Source of the DNA: Phytophthora quininea
Lineage: Eukaryota > Oomycota > Peronosporomycetes > Peronosporales > Peronosporaceae
Assembly: GCA_011947345.1 (NCBI GenBank)
Contig: JAAVTG010000248.1
Span: 301,705-365,704 of the forward strand
Length of the DNA stretch: 64,000 nucleotides
Reading direction: 5' to 3'
Shown: piece after piece, positions 46,880 to 58,700 of the stretch
How the letters are laid out: each line of letters begins with the position of its first letter
Numbering within the stretch: position 1 is the first letter of the stretch
The notes under the pieces: model-generated
What the model saw: the letters and a program-made list of their open reading frames with translations, nothing else
Database searches by the model: none
Told to the model about the DNA's origin: nothing
Translations under genes and position numbers: made by a program

Positions 46880-49430
46880 GATGGACCCGGCAGCAAGCGT
46901 CGCTCGAGTGGGAGGGAGGGGAGGCACTTCAGGTGGCCCGAACGCGGGTGATGTGGAGTCTGGTGTGACGCTAGCGTCGCGCGGGCACGTCTGCTGCGGA
47001 TGCGAATTAGCCTGGTGTAGTCAGTGGTGCGTCGGTCAACGGCGCGTCTGGCAGTGTGACGATGGGAAGCGGTGGCTCTGCAAGCAGCGCGTCTGGGTCC
47101 GTGGCTGTGGTCGGCGGCTCCAGCGCTGCAGACAGCGGCGGCTCTGTGTCGGTGCATGGTGGCCACAGTGGCGGTGATTCTGTGGGCGACTCTGTGACGT
47201 TGCAGAGTGGCTCGAGTGCCGCAGACGCTGCCAGTGGTTTTATCGATATTGGGAGCGGGGCTGCGGCAAGGTCAGGCGCTAGTGGCAACATCAGTGTTTG
47301 CAAGGGCAGCGCGGTGTACGGCGCGTCAGGGACGCTGTCGGTGGTGTCTGGGGACAGCTCCAGCGCTTCAAGCGGCGACGTACTCGTCGCGAGCGGTCTT
47401 TCGACATCGTGCATCCGCGGCGACTCAACCGGCAGCGCGAATGCACGCGGAGGCTTCGTGTCATCCGGCCCGGATGGCGTGGTGAGCCTGGTGAGTGGTG
47501 TTCGTCGCAGTGCTGGCGGCGGGGTAGTGGACATAGCTGCCGGTGGCAGCACTAGTGAGAGTGTGGGTGGCGGCAACGGAACGTGCGCGGCGGGCCTTTG
47601 AGTGGATCCTCGGGCGAAGCTGGCGGCGTCTCTCTGTCTGGCGGCGTGGGTTCGTCTGGCCCGACCATCGGGGGAGGTGTTTCTCTCGACGGCGGCATGA
47701 GTGGCGCTGGTGTGGGCGGCCGTGTAACTATATCTTCTAGCGCCGGTTTGCTCGGAAGTGGTTCCGTGCGTGTTGCGACCGGTGTGAGTTTGACGGGGAT
47801 AGTCCGAGCGGCGCCGTGTCGGTCAGTAGCGGTGGGTCCGCGGACGCGGCTTCGGGCGACGTGAGTGTGTCGTCGGGGTCTTCTTCGTCGAGCTTCAGTG
47901 GAAATGTGTCTGTGGCGTCTGGCTCTGCAGGCGGAACGGCCGGCAACGTGTCGGTGTCGGGAGGCTCTAGCAGCTCGTCGACGGGAGGTGTCGTGTCCGT
48001 GGTGAGCGGCGGCGGCGGCGTCTCGAGCGGCGCTGTGTCTGTTGGTAGCGCTGCGTCGAGTGGCGCGTCGGTTTCTGGCGCGGTGTCGTTGGTGTCTGGG
48101 GAAACTGTGGCTGGCGCGTCCGGCGCTGTGAGTGTGGCGAGCGGGTCTAGCGCCAGCTCGAACGGCGGCGCGCTGGATGTGGTCGGCGGGTCTAGTGGTG
48201 GTGCTGGGGATGGAGGCACCATCACAGTGGCCGGTGGCAACACGTTGACGGGAGATGCTGGCTCCGTTAAGGTGAGCGGCGGATTATCTTAGTCAAGCGG
48301 CTTGGGAGGCTCGGTCAGTGTGTCTGGCGGGTCGTCGACGGACGGCTCCGGAGGTGACGTGACAATCGCTAGTGGTGCTTCCGGGAGTGGTGTTGCCGGA
48401 AGCAGTGTGGCCGTCCGTAGCGGCTCCGGCGGTGGCCTGCGCATCATCAAGGCGACAGCGTCGCGGTTAGCAGCGATGTGGAGCTACGCGGCGGCGCTGT
48501 GAGGAGCTCGTCTCCTGCACAGAAAGTGAAGATCGTGGGGTCTCCGAATGCGCTAGGCGACGGAGGCGATGTGTCGGTTGAGGCCGGGTCGTCTGATGCG
48601 AGTGCCGGTGGGTCTGTGTCTGTGACCAGCGGCGTCGGCGCCTCGACTAGTGGCAACGTGATCGTGTCGACCGGCGTGGTGTCGGGTGGATCGAGTGGCG
48701 ATGTCGCTGTGAGCACGAGTGCTAGTAGTGTCTCGAGTGGGTCTGTCGGAATCGCGAGCGGGTCCGGCGAGATTCGTGCTGGGTCCATCGACATGTCCGG
48801 GGGTTCGTCTGGAAGCGGAGAAGGCCCTGACATTTCTGTGGTTGGCGGTGCGTCCAACGCGTCGACCGGTGGCAACGTGACGATCGTCAGCGGCGAGGGC
48901 GCATCGACCGAGAGCGGCACGGTGGTGGTGCGTTCTCACGCCGGCACAGGCAGCACCGTCAGTGGTCCGTGTCGCTGTCGAGCGGTCGGACGGAGGACGG
49001 TTCCGGCGCGTCTGGGTCCGGCGGTGTGACCGGTTTGAGTGGAGGTGCCAGTGCAACGGGCGGCACCGTGACGGTGGCTGCTGGTTTGAGCTCGGCTGGC
49101 GACTGGGCTTCGCTATCTCTGACGAGTGGAGAAGGGTCCGCCGGCAGGACTGGACCTGTGGCTGCAGACAGCGGTGGCTCTGTATCGGTGCACACGCGAC
49201 TGCACGCGGAGGCTCGGTGCCTGTGTCGTCCGGCCCGGATGGCGTGGTGAGCCTGGTGAGCCTGGTGAGTGGTGTTCGTCGAAGTGCTGGCGGCGGGGTA
49301 GTGGACATAGCTGCCGGTGGCAGCACTAGAGAGAGTGTGGGTGCGGCAACGTGAACGTGCGCGGCGTCTGGAAAGGTGACCGGCAGCGCTGGTGGTACGG
49401 CTTGTGCAGTCGTAAGGTGGTTTGAGAGAT
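46880..49430 (+). pseudogene. Gly/Ser/Val-rich tandem-repeat protein region, broken
   Basis: Three plus-strand frames (47056-47601, 47816-48292, 48478-49029 and flanking pieces) encode many copies of a roughly 14-18-residue unit of the type GNVSVSGGSSSSSTGG or SGAVSVASGSSASSNGG, alternating Val-x-Val with Ser/Gly turns. That periodicity suggests a beta-solenoid surface or adhesin-like protein. Two blocks near 47455-47595 and 49215-49370 are near-identical direct copies, consistent with internal duplication. Frame breaks are frequent. No start or signal peptide is evident. It may be a captured host gene fragment inside the hAT-like unit. Confidence 0.55.
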
Positions 49431-49738
49431 GGAATCGTAACATTCGTGGTGCGGTGACGTCTACTGGCCGCTGATACGACGTTATTGGTGGTGAAAGGAG
49501 GAAGCAGAGCACAATTTTGATCGGCATCAGCGAGTTGTCTGTCGTTTGGCCTTTCATACGTTTAACGGAGCCCAGCGACGAGATGAAATACGGCGCATCC
49601 AATCGGATCCGATCCGATCCGATCAGACTCGGGCTTCATATTCCCGCTGGCGGCGATCAAAATCATTTTCGCATTTGCGAGCTAGTGCGAAGCCGTTCAC
49701 CCCCCTCTCTCTCTCTCCTGGAGCTATCACTTCACAAC

Positions 49739-51784
49739 ATGGAAGAGCAAGAGAACTCAAACACAAACATGTCTTCTAGCACCTCGCAGGGATCGCAAAC
49801 ACAAAAAGATCTGATGTCTGGACATATATCCACGAAAACAACAAGGGATCATATACCTGTCTACTCTGTTCTGCTGACTCAGGGCCTCACTGGAGTACTT
49901 GCGCGCACTCTACATTTCGTCGCCATCTCAGACAGAAGCACCCAGAAATTTATGGCGGCGTCAATAAGAAATCCTGACAGCCCGACTTACTGGACTTTGG
50001 CTTCGAGCGCTTCGTGAAGCAGCGAACTTTGGACAAGGATGCTGTCGATGCTGAGTTGGTAGCTTTAATCGTGAAATCTTCACTCCCATTAAACTTGGTT
50101 GAGAAGGATGAGTTTCGCTCCTTCTGCGAGTCACTCAATCCGGACTACACGCCACCGACGCGCAAGACTGTGCGTAAAAAGATTATGGAGCGTTGGGCGT
50201 GTGAGAAGGCACTCGTGAGACGTGAATTACTGCAAGGAGTTGCAAACTGCCGTGCTGCACTTACCACCGATATGTGGACTTCGGCGGCTAACAAAGGGTA
50301 CATGGTTATCACCATGCATTTTATTGACGACGACTGGAATATCCGATCTGTTATGGTCGGCTTTACGAGAGTGGAATACCCTCACTCCGGCAATAGGCTC
50401 GCGCAGCACCTGCTCGACACCGTCCGTGCGATGGATCAGTCCCTCGTTACAAAATTGTGGACAATCACAACGGACAACGCTAGCAACAATGGCACAATGG
50501 TTACCGCAATTAACAAGGAACTGGAAGGCGAAGTTGCTAGCAATGAAGGTTTGAGGATTTCTGATCCGCCATCAGGGCCTGGACAGACCCCTACGCATCC
50601 TTTAAAAGTCGTTCAAGTGCGCTGCCTGGCTCATGTGTTTCAACTGGCAGTCAAAGAAGGTCTCAAACAATGTCCAATAATGGACGACGGCGTGGGTATA
50701 ATCCGTGACATCCTGAAGAAGATATCGGACTCGCCGTCACTTCTAGAGGCGCTACAAAAAGTGTGCACATCTATAGATGTAGCGTTTGTAGCACCAGCAC
50801 TAGACTGTGTGACGCGATGGAACAGCACGCTAACGATGCTAGCTTCAGCACGCTCTTTAAAGGAGGCAATTCAAGAGTTTCAACGCAGAATTCGGGGAAA
50901 CACGAAGGTTACAAAGAATTCATCATTGGGCCAAGCGATCGGCTCGCTGAGTCGATACCAGAGGCAACATGGGGGTACTTGGCGGAGCTCGCAAGGTTCC
51001 TCAGACCAATTAAGGCTGCAACTACAATGATGTCTGGCAAAAACTACCCCACCTTTGGCGTCGCGTTATTGGTTTTTGACCTCGTCTCGAAACACGCGGC
51101 CAAGACGAAAGATACTGCTGCCTCTTGGTATACGAAAGACTTTGCGCGCGCTTCAAACAGAAGCTTGACGAGTACATACCGCACGTCAAGACTAGAGAGG
51201 CACAGATTGCTGCCGTCCTTGATCCACGGGTTAAGTCCCACCTAGTCAAGATTGACATTGAAATCGCCGACGCGAAGCGTATCGTCGAAGCAGAGTTCGA
51301 ATCCCAGTATCGGTATGAGTACGAGAGAAGAGAAGCAAGCCCTAGAGCGATGATGCAAACGCAAGAACAAGACGAAGAAGTCGAAGACGAGGAAGCTTTG
51401 GGCTCACTTATGGATGAACACCTTGGCTTGGTTACGCCTGAACGCGATATTGGTGAATCTTTCGCAAGTGAGTTAAGCAGGTGGCTTGACCATAAAGACA
51501 CGACTATGGCCATGAAAACACCAAGCAGAAACGTATGCCGATGGATGAGAGATGAAGCGTCGTTGTTCCCGCGTGTACAGATGATGGCACGAGATTATCT
51601 TGCTGTAATGGCAACCTCAGTGCCTAGCGAACAAGCATTTTCTGCATCAGGAACTACAATCACCAAACGACGCGCTCGACTTAAGGACGATGCCATCTCA
51701 GCCATGTTGGAGTTGCAAGCATTTTTTGGATTCAATGCAACCTCCGGTGATGTCCATGCTGATCCTGTCGACCTTCGCTGGTAA
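49739..51784 (+). CDS. hAT-family transposase
   Basis: ATG at 49739 gives MEEQENSNTNMSSSTSQGSQ. From about 50000 a second frame has ALTTDMWTSAANKGYMVITM and LWTITTDNASNNGTMV (catalytic Asp positions), RCLAHVFQLAVKEGL and CVTRWNSTLTML. The third frame (51125-51784) holds the C-terminal dimerisation domain: LFPRVQMMARDYLAVMATSV, PSEQAFSASGTTITKRRARL. The BED-finger region at about 49850-50010 is out of frame and unclear. Breaks occur near 50010 and 50950-51130, so the copy may be inactive or may suffer from the indel errors seen elsewhere. Confidence 0.85.
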
Positions 51785-51862
51785 TACAGAAGCAGAAGCT
51801 CCTTCCATCATTCATTTTCAATTACTAGCAGCGGTTCACTTCATTATGATGCTGTTTAGCTA

Positions 51863-53740
51863 GTCATTGGTCCAGTAGCAGATGTGCCGTTTTCGCGGCC
51901 GTCGGCGATCTTCGCCCGTCAGCATCTTGATCATCGTAGACTTACTGGCACCGTTCGGGCCGAGCACGGCGATACGGCTCGTCATAGCGCACGTCACAGA
52001 GATGTTGCTGATCGACGGCTTGTCCGTGCTAGGGTACTTGTACAAGCAGTTCGTCAGACGAATGATGGGCGTACCCTCGTTCTTGATGTCGGCAAGGAAA
52101 CTCGGCTCTGGGAACGTGAACTTGAACGTCGCAGCCTCCAGCTCGTAGTATGTCTTGACCTCCAGCTTCATCTCCAACGAACTTCGACAAGTTGCCCTTG
52201 TAGATCTTCAGCTTGCGCGTTCGTAGTGAATGATGTTCGTGCACACCGTGCCCAGGAAACCAGAGTACACCATGATGCTCGCCACGTACGGCAGTTCAGC
52301 AGGTAGTTCTCCAGCCACGCAACGTTTTTCACGTCCAAGTGGTTCGTCGGCTCATCAAGCAGCAGGATGTCGGCCTTCTGAAGCATAGCGCAGGCCAGCT
52401 CCAGTTTCATCTTGCAACCACCCGACAGCGTGGCCACGGCCTGGGCCTGCATCTCCGGCGTGAAGCCGACGCTCGACAGCGAGTTCACGACCTCCTGGCG
52501 CGGGGTCACCTTCAGGTCCTCATCCGCAAGGATGAAGTCCACTACCGACAGCTCGACCTCCGACTCCTGCACGTTGTGCTCCACGAACACTGCCTTCAGC
52601 TCGTCCTTCGCAGGAAGCCGTCAAGCTGGCCGTTGGCAATGGCGCGCATTAGCGTAGACTTACCGCAACCGTTAGGGCCGCACAAACCGTAGCGGTGGCC
52701 GCGCTTCAGGCGGAGACGGGCGTTGTTGAGCAGGTCATACCACCGTAGGCGAGCAAGAACTCGCAGATGCACAGGCCCGGGATGTCCTCGTCGCAGTCCA
52801 CGTCCTCGATGAAGATGCTCTTGTTCTCCTTGAAGCAGCGGTCGCGGATCTCGTTGACCAGCGGCTTGATGTCGTCCGCCTTCATGACCGCCTTGAAGTA
52901 GCCGTCATCTGCTTCTCGAAGATCGTCTTGTTAAAGTTGCGAGCAGTCACCAGGAAGAAGCAGACGCGCGTCACGAAGTCCACCGTGAACGAGTCGATGC
53001 CAGCCCTCACGGCGGCGGGGGCGGCCGCGATCGACTCCACCACCACCTTGTGGACGTTGGCGTAGTCCACCTTCAGCTCGTCCTCCGACACCTCCATGGA
53101 ACCACCAGCCACGAACAGCGTTTTGTGGGCGCGGGTGGCGATCTCACAGCACTCCAGGTCGGCCTGGGTCTCGATCACCTTCTTCAGGCCCGGCAGCAGC
53201 TTCGGGATGAACAGCTGCGCCTCGGCGGGTCGTCCATCAGCTTGCACATGTTGTCGATGATGACGGCGGCCTGGCGCTTCACAGCCGTCTTGCCCTCCTT
53301 CAGCGCGCTGCAGCAGCGGCTCCATGATGGCTAGGGCGGGCGCCTCCACCGTCTTGACGAACGTCGTCGACGCCAGCTTGTGCGTGCACTCGGGCACCTC
53401 CGTCGGGTTCGCCAGGCAGCTCACCAGCGCCGGGATGCAGGACTCAATGTCCTGGTTGCCCACCACGTTGCAAACCTTGGTCATCGTCTCCTTGGCGGCC
53501 TCCTTGATCTCCTTGCAGGTGTCTCACATGCAGTCCGTTACCTGAGGGATGATGTCCGGCAGGCATGGTTCGGGCACTCGACGATCAGGTCCAGCGCACC
53601 CTTCTCCATCTGCCACTTCTTGGAGCGGTCCAGGCCGTCGAACAGAATCGGCAGCACGTGGGTCGTGTAGTTCTTGTGGGCGGCGTGCACAGCCGTCGGC
53701 ACCACGGGGCTCACCGTCGTCTTCTAGTCGGCCAACAGGT
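51863..53740 (-). pseudogene. Truncated copy of translation elongation factor 3 (EF3)
   Basis: Minus-strand pieces follow EF3 order: HEAT repeats (KNYTTHVLPILFDGLDRSKK, KEIKEAAKETMTKVCNVVG, LFIPKLLPGLKKVIETQAD), four-helix region (FVTRVCFFLVTARNFNKTIF), ABC1 with Walker [19 protein letters not shown], signature ATLSGGCKMKLELACAML and Walker B DILLLDEPTNHLD, then ABC2 only to its Walker A, IAVLGPNGASKSTMIKML. The second Walker A has Ser where Gly is invariant, and the copy stops soon after, so ABC2 is missing; the N-terminus is missing too, and several frames are broken. EF3 is an essential cytosolic ATPase clearing deacyl-tRNA from the ribosomal E site in fungi and oomycetes. This copy is a captured or decayed fragment inside the hAT-like unit. 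Confidence 0.88.
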
Positions 53741-53764
53741 AGCAGCAGATGCTCCCGCGTTGGC

Positions 53765-53814
53765 GATATCGCTCAAGACAGAATATCATCGAGATCGAGT
53801 CTCTAGCGGCCTCG
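53765..53814. repeat. Left arm of a ~50-bp imperfect inverted repeat around the hAT tip
   Basis: GATATCGCTCAAGACAGAAT and onward is repeated in inverse at 54001-54052 with a few small indels. It lies just upstream of the EF3 fragment. Confidence 0.75.
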
Positions 53815-53930
53815 GAGACATTTTAACTGGTAGAAATTGCTATGTTTTACCCAATAACATCGCTATCGACCTCCAATCCGATCGGATTGATCGATCGGAT
53901 CGACTTTGACCCGATTCAAACACAATCCGA

Positions 53931-53997
53931 CTAGAAACGATTGTGATCGGATCAGATCCGATAGATAAATCGATTGGATTATTTGCTACCCAACTCT
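53931..53997. repeat. Right hAT-type terminal inverted repeat
   Basis: Inverted match to 46485-46551, ends ...CCCAACTCT. Confidence 0.75.
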
Positions 53998-54000
53998 CCG

Positions 54001-54052
54001 GAGGCTGCTAGAGGACTCGATCTCTCGATGATATTCTGTCTTGAGCGATATC
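54001..54052. repeat. Right arm of the ~50-bp inverted repeat
   Basis: Inverse of 53765-53814; similarity weakly continues as CAACGCGGG(G)AG up to the candidate LTR start at 54074. Confidence 0.72.
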
Positions 54053-54073
54053 CCTATCGTACAACGCGGGGAG

Positions 54074-55669
54074 TGTGGTGATGCTGATTTGGATTTTCTA
54101 TGGGTAGCAATCCCCGCGTTGTGATTGGTTGGATTTTAACTTAGTGGATGAGTGGTTGTGGAGACGTGTGACCAGTTGGGACAAGGCTGTGGCGGGAGTC
54201 CTACCAAGGATGGTCCCTAGGTTTCGGAAGACTGCGTCGGGAGTATGTAAATCCCGAAACGCACTGGAGGCTCGGTCCGAAGCCGCACCTCGTCCGTCAG
54301 CAAGTGTCCAAGAGTGGGCGGAAATCACATTGAGGGAACGTATCCCCTCTGTGACTTGTGTAGCCTTGGCCCCAAAGCGCACGATGAGTGTGACGCTAAG
54401 GGCTCCCAAGACCTAGTCTCTCCCCCAACAAAGCACGTGTTACACAACACACTACGTTTCCAAGAAGTTGCTACGCTCGATGGAAGTGGATTTCCCGATA
54501 CGCTAGGACTCTGGAACCGGATTCGGCATCCTGGACGCAGATTGGCGTTCCAGGATGACCAATCCCTGAACCGTGATTCTGGATGTATGAGGTTGTGGAA
54601 GTCCCTTTACAAACATCAAGTGAAGAATCAATCCCCAGTGCGAGTGATGTGGAGCACCTGGAGTTGAAGTTGCGAGAGGTCACCCCGTTTGGGAAACTTG
54701 ACCCCCATTGAGCAATGGAGATGCTCCAGGATTGCGCACCCAGTGATTACTCCATAGTCGGACCAAGTCACTTACGCCGTCCATATTCAAGTCAAGATAT
54801 TGTCAGAAGATTGTTCAAGATTCGTACTTAGTATTGCATAGCTAGTTTGTATGAGATTTTAACAGAGTTCGATTTCCCAAGTGCTCAAGTGCTCCGAGGA
54901 AGCGGAGGCCGCATTGGGCGTTAAGGGCACCTTGGCTTAGGGACTAGCCTCGCGTGGAACTCCCCGTGTTCAAGTCCAGTTGGGAAGGGGAGTTCTAGGG
55001 CGTGACGCTCCTGGATTGACCCCGACCCATTCCATATCCTAGTTGGGCCGTCGGTACATCCGGGCGTCACCCATTTTATATTGACCTGACCGTCTTGTGT
55101 GGCTAGCAGTGACCACCAGGGCGTTGACACTAACTGCGTTGTGAATCGACTGACCTAGGCTTTGTAACCGAGTGCTGTATCTGTTGCTCCACGAGGAGCT
55201 GGTGCGCGAACGTCGGGGTGTTCGAGACCTTCCAGGTGTCCCGAACCGCATACGCCCCATCGATCCTGGACGAGGACCCACCACCCGAGGGTCCAAAAGA
55301 ATAAGTGGTGGCTGCATATCGGTATCGAACTCTATATTGTTAATTGTTATCTTGTACAAGGTTTGGCTGTGTGGTCCTGGAGTGCGACCACAAGCTACCT
55401 TCTAACTCTTCTAACCCGCTCTCTATAGCAAGCGCGTTCGGGGAACTCCCGAACCGCAGTACTAACCTACCCGTTACCTGTATCCTGAGCAGGTGTCCTC
55501 CCTGGTCGTCGAGTCCAGCGATTCGAACCCTTAGGATTGCACACAAGGTACACGCCAACGGTTCCAGGTTGCTCAAGGGCCTTCTGGAACCGCTACCCCG
55601 CAGACCAGTTCATTCGGGTCGCGCCACTGTACACCCCTGGGCGCAAGTTTTTCACCGAGCTTCGCCACA
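54074..55669 (+). repeat. Candidate 5' long terminal repeat
   Basis: Begins TGTGG at 54074 and ends CCACA at 55669, a matching short inverted terminal pair, two bases before the primer-binding site. The right end is well fixed by that site; the left end is less sure because another TGTGG occurs near 54156 and no second LTR is in the window for comparison. Confidence 0.5.
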
Positions 55670-55671
55670 GC

Positions 55672-55690
55672 TGGTGCGCGTGCCCGGATT
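55672..55690 (+). other. tRNA primer-binding site of the Gypsy element
   Basis: TGGTGCGCGTGCCCGGATTC starts with TGG (complement of tRNA CCA). The complementarity to a tRNA-like sequence runs further, to GAACC, i.e. through the T-loop B-box consensus. I cannot name the tRNA. Confidence 0.75.
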
Positions 55691-55774
55691 CGAACCAGGA
55701 TTTCACCGCTTTAGGAATCTATGCTGGTTCCGGGTTTCAAGTACTGCAGTTGCTAGCCTCCTAACGATCTAGTT

Positions 55775-58700
55775 ATGGTGGGCGCAACGGAAGAGAAGAA
55801 GGAGGGACGTGACGAAGGTCGCGGTGAGGCGACACGTCAGTCACGTCGAGTTCAAGGCCAAGCGCCGGAGGAAGTCAAGGACCTCGATCAGCTGATGAGG
55901 GACAACCGAAGGCGGAAGGCAAGTCTGAGGACTCAGAAGTCCGAGGCTCAGGATCAAGGCGATCCAGAACCCGAAGATCCGGACGCACCTGGTGTGTCGT
56001 TTGGAGGGAGGGTCTGGATGTGCCGCATCCAGAGCTGGAGGCAGAGAGTGCTCGGACGGAGCAGGCCGAGGGCGAGAGTCCAAAGCCAGCTGAGGCGTCA
56101 CAGGAACGCGTCGTCATGGCAGAGTCCCCGACGGGGTTAGGGTTCCGACCTCCTCCGACGGGAACGGGAGCTGATACGTCGATTTCGACGTTGGCTCTCG
56201 AAGAGAAGTCTCGGTTCCAGGATGCACAGCCGTCTCGGAACCGCAGCCGCGTCCGGAACCGGTTTCAGAACCGATGGAGTCGACCCTAAGTCAGACTCCG
56301 GCGCGTCGCGAAATCGGGTCAGTTCAGATTCTAAGTCCAAGTCAGCTCTCGCGCTGAGGAAGACGTGGAGATGACGCACGCCAACCTGGAGGAGGACTCC
56401 GAACAGATCTATGTCGGTGATCAAGTCAAGTACTGGGAGCTCTATGCCCCCGGCGTAGTGACCCCGCAACGTGGCCTTCACTTGGCCAAATCCCCGACCG
56501 GATTCAACTCCGTGGTTGGAACAAGCGCTGGCTACCCAGAGTTTCCTGACGTCCAAGATGCAGGGAAGGCCCGGGCGTTACGTGGCTTCGCGCTCTGAAC
56601 CCGCATCGTTGGAGCATGGGTCTGGCTGAGGATGTCGCGGGTGTGCAGGTTGACCTGGACCGGTTTACGGCTCGAGAGTGTACTGCCGTGCTACAGACTT
56701 TGCTCTTCGGAGCTGGTTTCAGATTCGTCAATCTGGTTCCGGAGGTCAGAGACAAGCAGCCGCACCCGGAGCCGGCAGTGAAGAGTCTCGCCCGGGTCGT
56801 CCTGAATCATCTCGCGACGGAACTCATCGAGTGGAGGAAGCTGATTGCAGGTGTCCAGCATCGGATTGTTCCCATCTTGGAAGCGTCTTCGACGCACGCC
56901 AAGACTGAGGAAGCACTTGCACCAGCAACTGAAAACACGTGGGACGAGGAGATGGCTGAGGCTATGGACGTTGAAGATGCTGAGACTCGGGTTTCGAGTT
57001 CGCAACGAGGTTTGCCTTCAGCGGCCTTCAAGCGAGGCGAAGCAAGGAGCCCTCAGACGCTGAGACTCAATCGTCCGCCAACCCGTCCCAGACGGCGTTG
57101 ACTCAGGCGTCGCCGATGTCGGCTGACCCGTCGACAGGGGCGTCCAGCCTAGTTACAGGAATTGCCCGTCTGGGGATACGCGAGGGTGCTCAAAAGGCGC
57201 TGACTCCGAGGGCATATCCAGTCCCGAGCTCGGTAGGCCCGACGGGAGATTCCGAGTCGTGGCCCAGCTCCCGGACTCCTGGGGATAGTTCCGGATCGTC
57301 GTCCTTGATGTCGACAGGTCACGATGCGGGAGCACATATGTCGTACTCTGTCCCAGCCGGCCGGGCGTTGACCGCTCGGGGTATTGCTGGACCGGATGGG
57401 AGCGATATGGGAGGTGTCTTCACTCGTACTGTGTATCACGACACACGGCCCTTGCACGCTCCGGTTCACAATGCTCCAGAGGACCCAACCCATGCAGGCG
57501 TTACGGGTCCGGGATCCAGCCCCGGCGGAGAGAGGGCAGATGAACAAGATAGGCCTCGCCGAGATTACCCGGAGAGCACTAGAGGTGACGCACGTTCTGA
57601 GCGCACTCATCGGTCTCGGAGGTCTACTCATTCAGGGACCTCCCGCCATGGCTCAGAGACTTCGTGCCTCGGGGCCGTCCCAGATCGCACTGAATCTGAT
57701 GCGGCAGGAGCAGGAGAAGATGGAGCAGATGCGGAAGGACGCAGAGCTGGAACGTCAGCAGGCTCGTGAGAGCCAACGGCAGTTTCAGGAGGAGCAGCAA
57801 CGCCAGATGCAGCAGTTCATGAATAACTTGCTCGCATCAACAACCTGCTCCTGTTGCGATCCAGCCCGCTGCACCTCGAGGTGCGGATCCGAGGTTCTCT
57901 TGCAGCAGGAACGCGAGGCCATGCGGGTCGCGTTCGAACGGAATTGGCAGGAGCGACAGGCCCAAGCCGATGCCGAACGTGTCCGGGTGGAAGCAGAGCG
58001 TATCAAGGCTGAGACACTGGAACGTCAGAAGCTGGCCGCGCAAGCCGAACAGCGCCGTCTTCAGGACCAAGCCCGGCAACGAGAATTGGCCGAGCAGGTT
58101 CGCGCCGCTGAACAACTCGTGCGGGAGGCTCAGGAGTGGGCCAGCTCCAAACCGGAGCCGGCACCTGGAGTTCAGGATGTCGACGAGCTTCTGCAACGTG
58201 AACGCGAGCGGCTAGCCGTCCAGTTCGAAGACCAGTGGAAGAAGGCTGAGATGGCGCGGGAATCGCGTGCTGAAGCTGAGCGTGCTCAATGGGTCGAAGA
58301 GATCACACAGGGACTGTCGGCTCAGATGGCATCTGTCCAACGTGAACGCGAAGCCGAACGCGAGGCGGCGCTAACGCTCCAGAAGTTCCAGGCCAGTCAA
58401 ATCCGCGATCTTCGGGCGACGTTGTCCCAAGTTCAGGGGCTCGTGCAACTCCGACCCCTGATTCCGCAACTGGCCACGCCCAGTCGACGCACGCAACAAC
58501 CTCTGCCTCTGCGCAGGGTGCGCATGCGTCTTCAGTGATCAAGACGGAGCCAGCTGCAGTAGGGGGACATGCCCTGAAGACAGAGGCGGCGTTGAAGGCG
58601 GAGCCCACAGCTCCTGGAGGCGCGAAGAACTCGGCCTCCGCGTCGAAGAAGCAGACTGTGCACTCGTCCAAGAAGGGGGACAAAACATCTGGTACCAAGA

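Larger units (their letters stand above)
46485..53997 (+). mobile_element. hAT-like composite unit carrying captured gene fragments
   Basis: A 67-bp inverted repeat (46485-46551 and 53931-53997; two mismatches) begins AGAGTTGGGTA, the usual form of hAT ends. Both ends have clusters of GATCGGATCCGAT-like subterminal repeats. Between them are a Gly/Ser repeat region (about 46880-49430), a hAT transposase (49739-51784) and an EF3 fragment (51863-53740). I could not find an 8-bp target duplication at the two tips, so the boundaries may have been rearranged; the right flank is itself part of another inverted repeat. Confidence 0.6.

Noticed and set aside
47007..47576. Pro/Thr-rich minus-strand frame over the Gly/Ser repeats
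   Set aside because: Complement of GGC/AGC-type repeats necessarily encodes Pro/Thr/Ala; the plus strand has the regular beta-like period.
46485..53997. 8-bp target duplication for the hAT-like unit
   Set aside because: Flanks GAGGTGCC on the left and CCGGAGGC on the right do not match; boundaries are therefore reported with caution.
55672..55760. A tRNA gene on the minus strand
   Set aside because: The T-arm and CCA complement are present, but no matching 5' acceptor, D-arm or anticodon arm could be found; the position after the LTR fits a primer-binding site.
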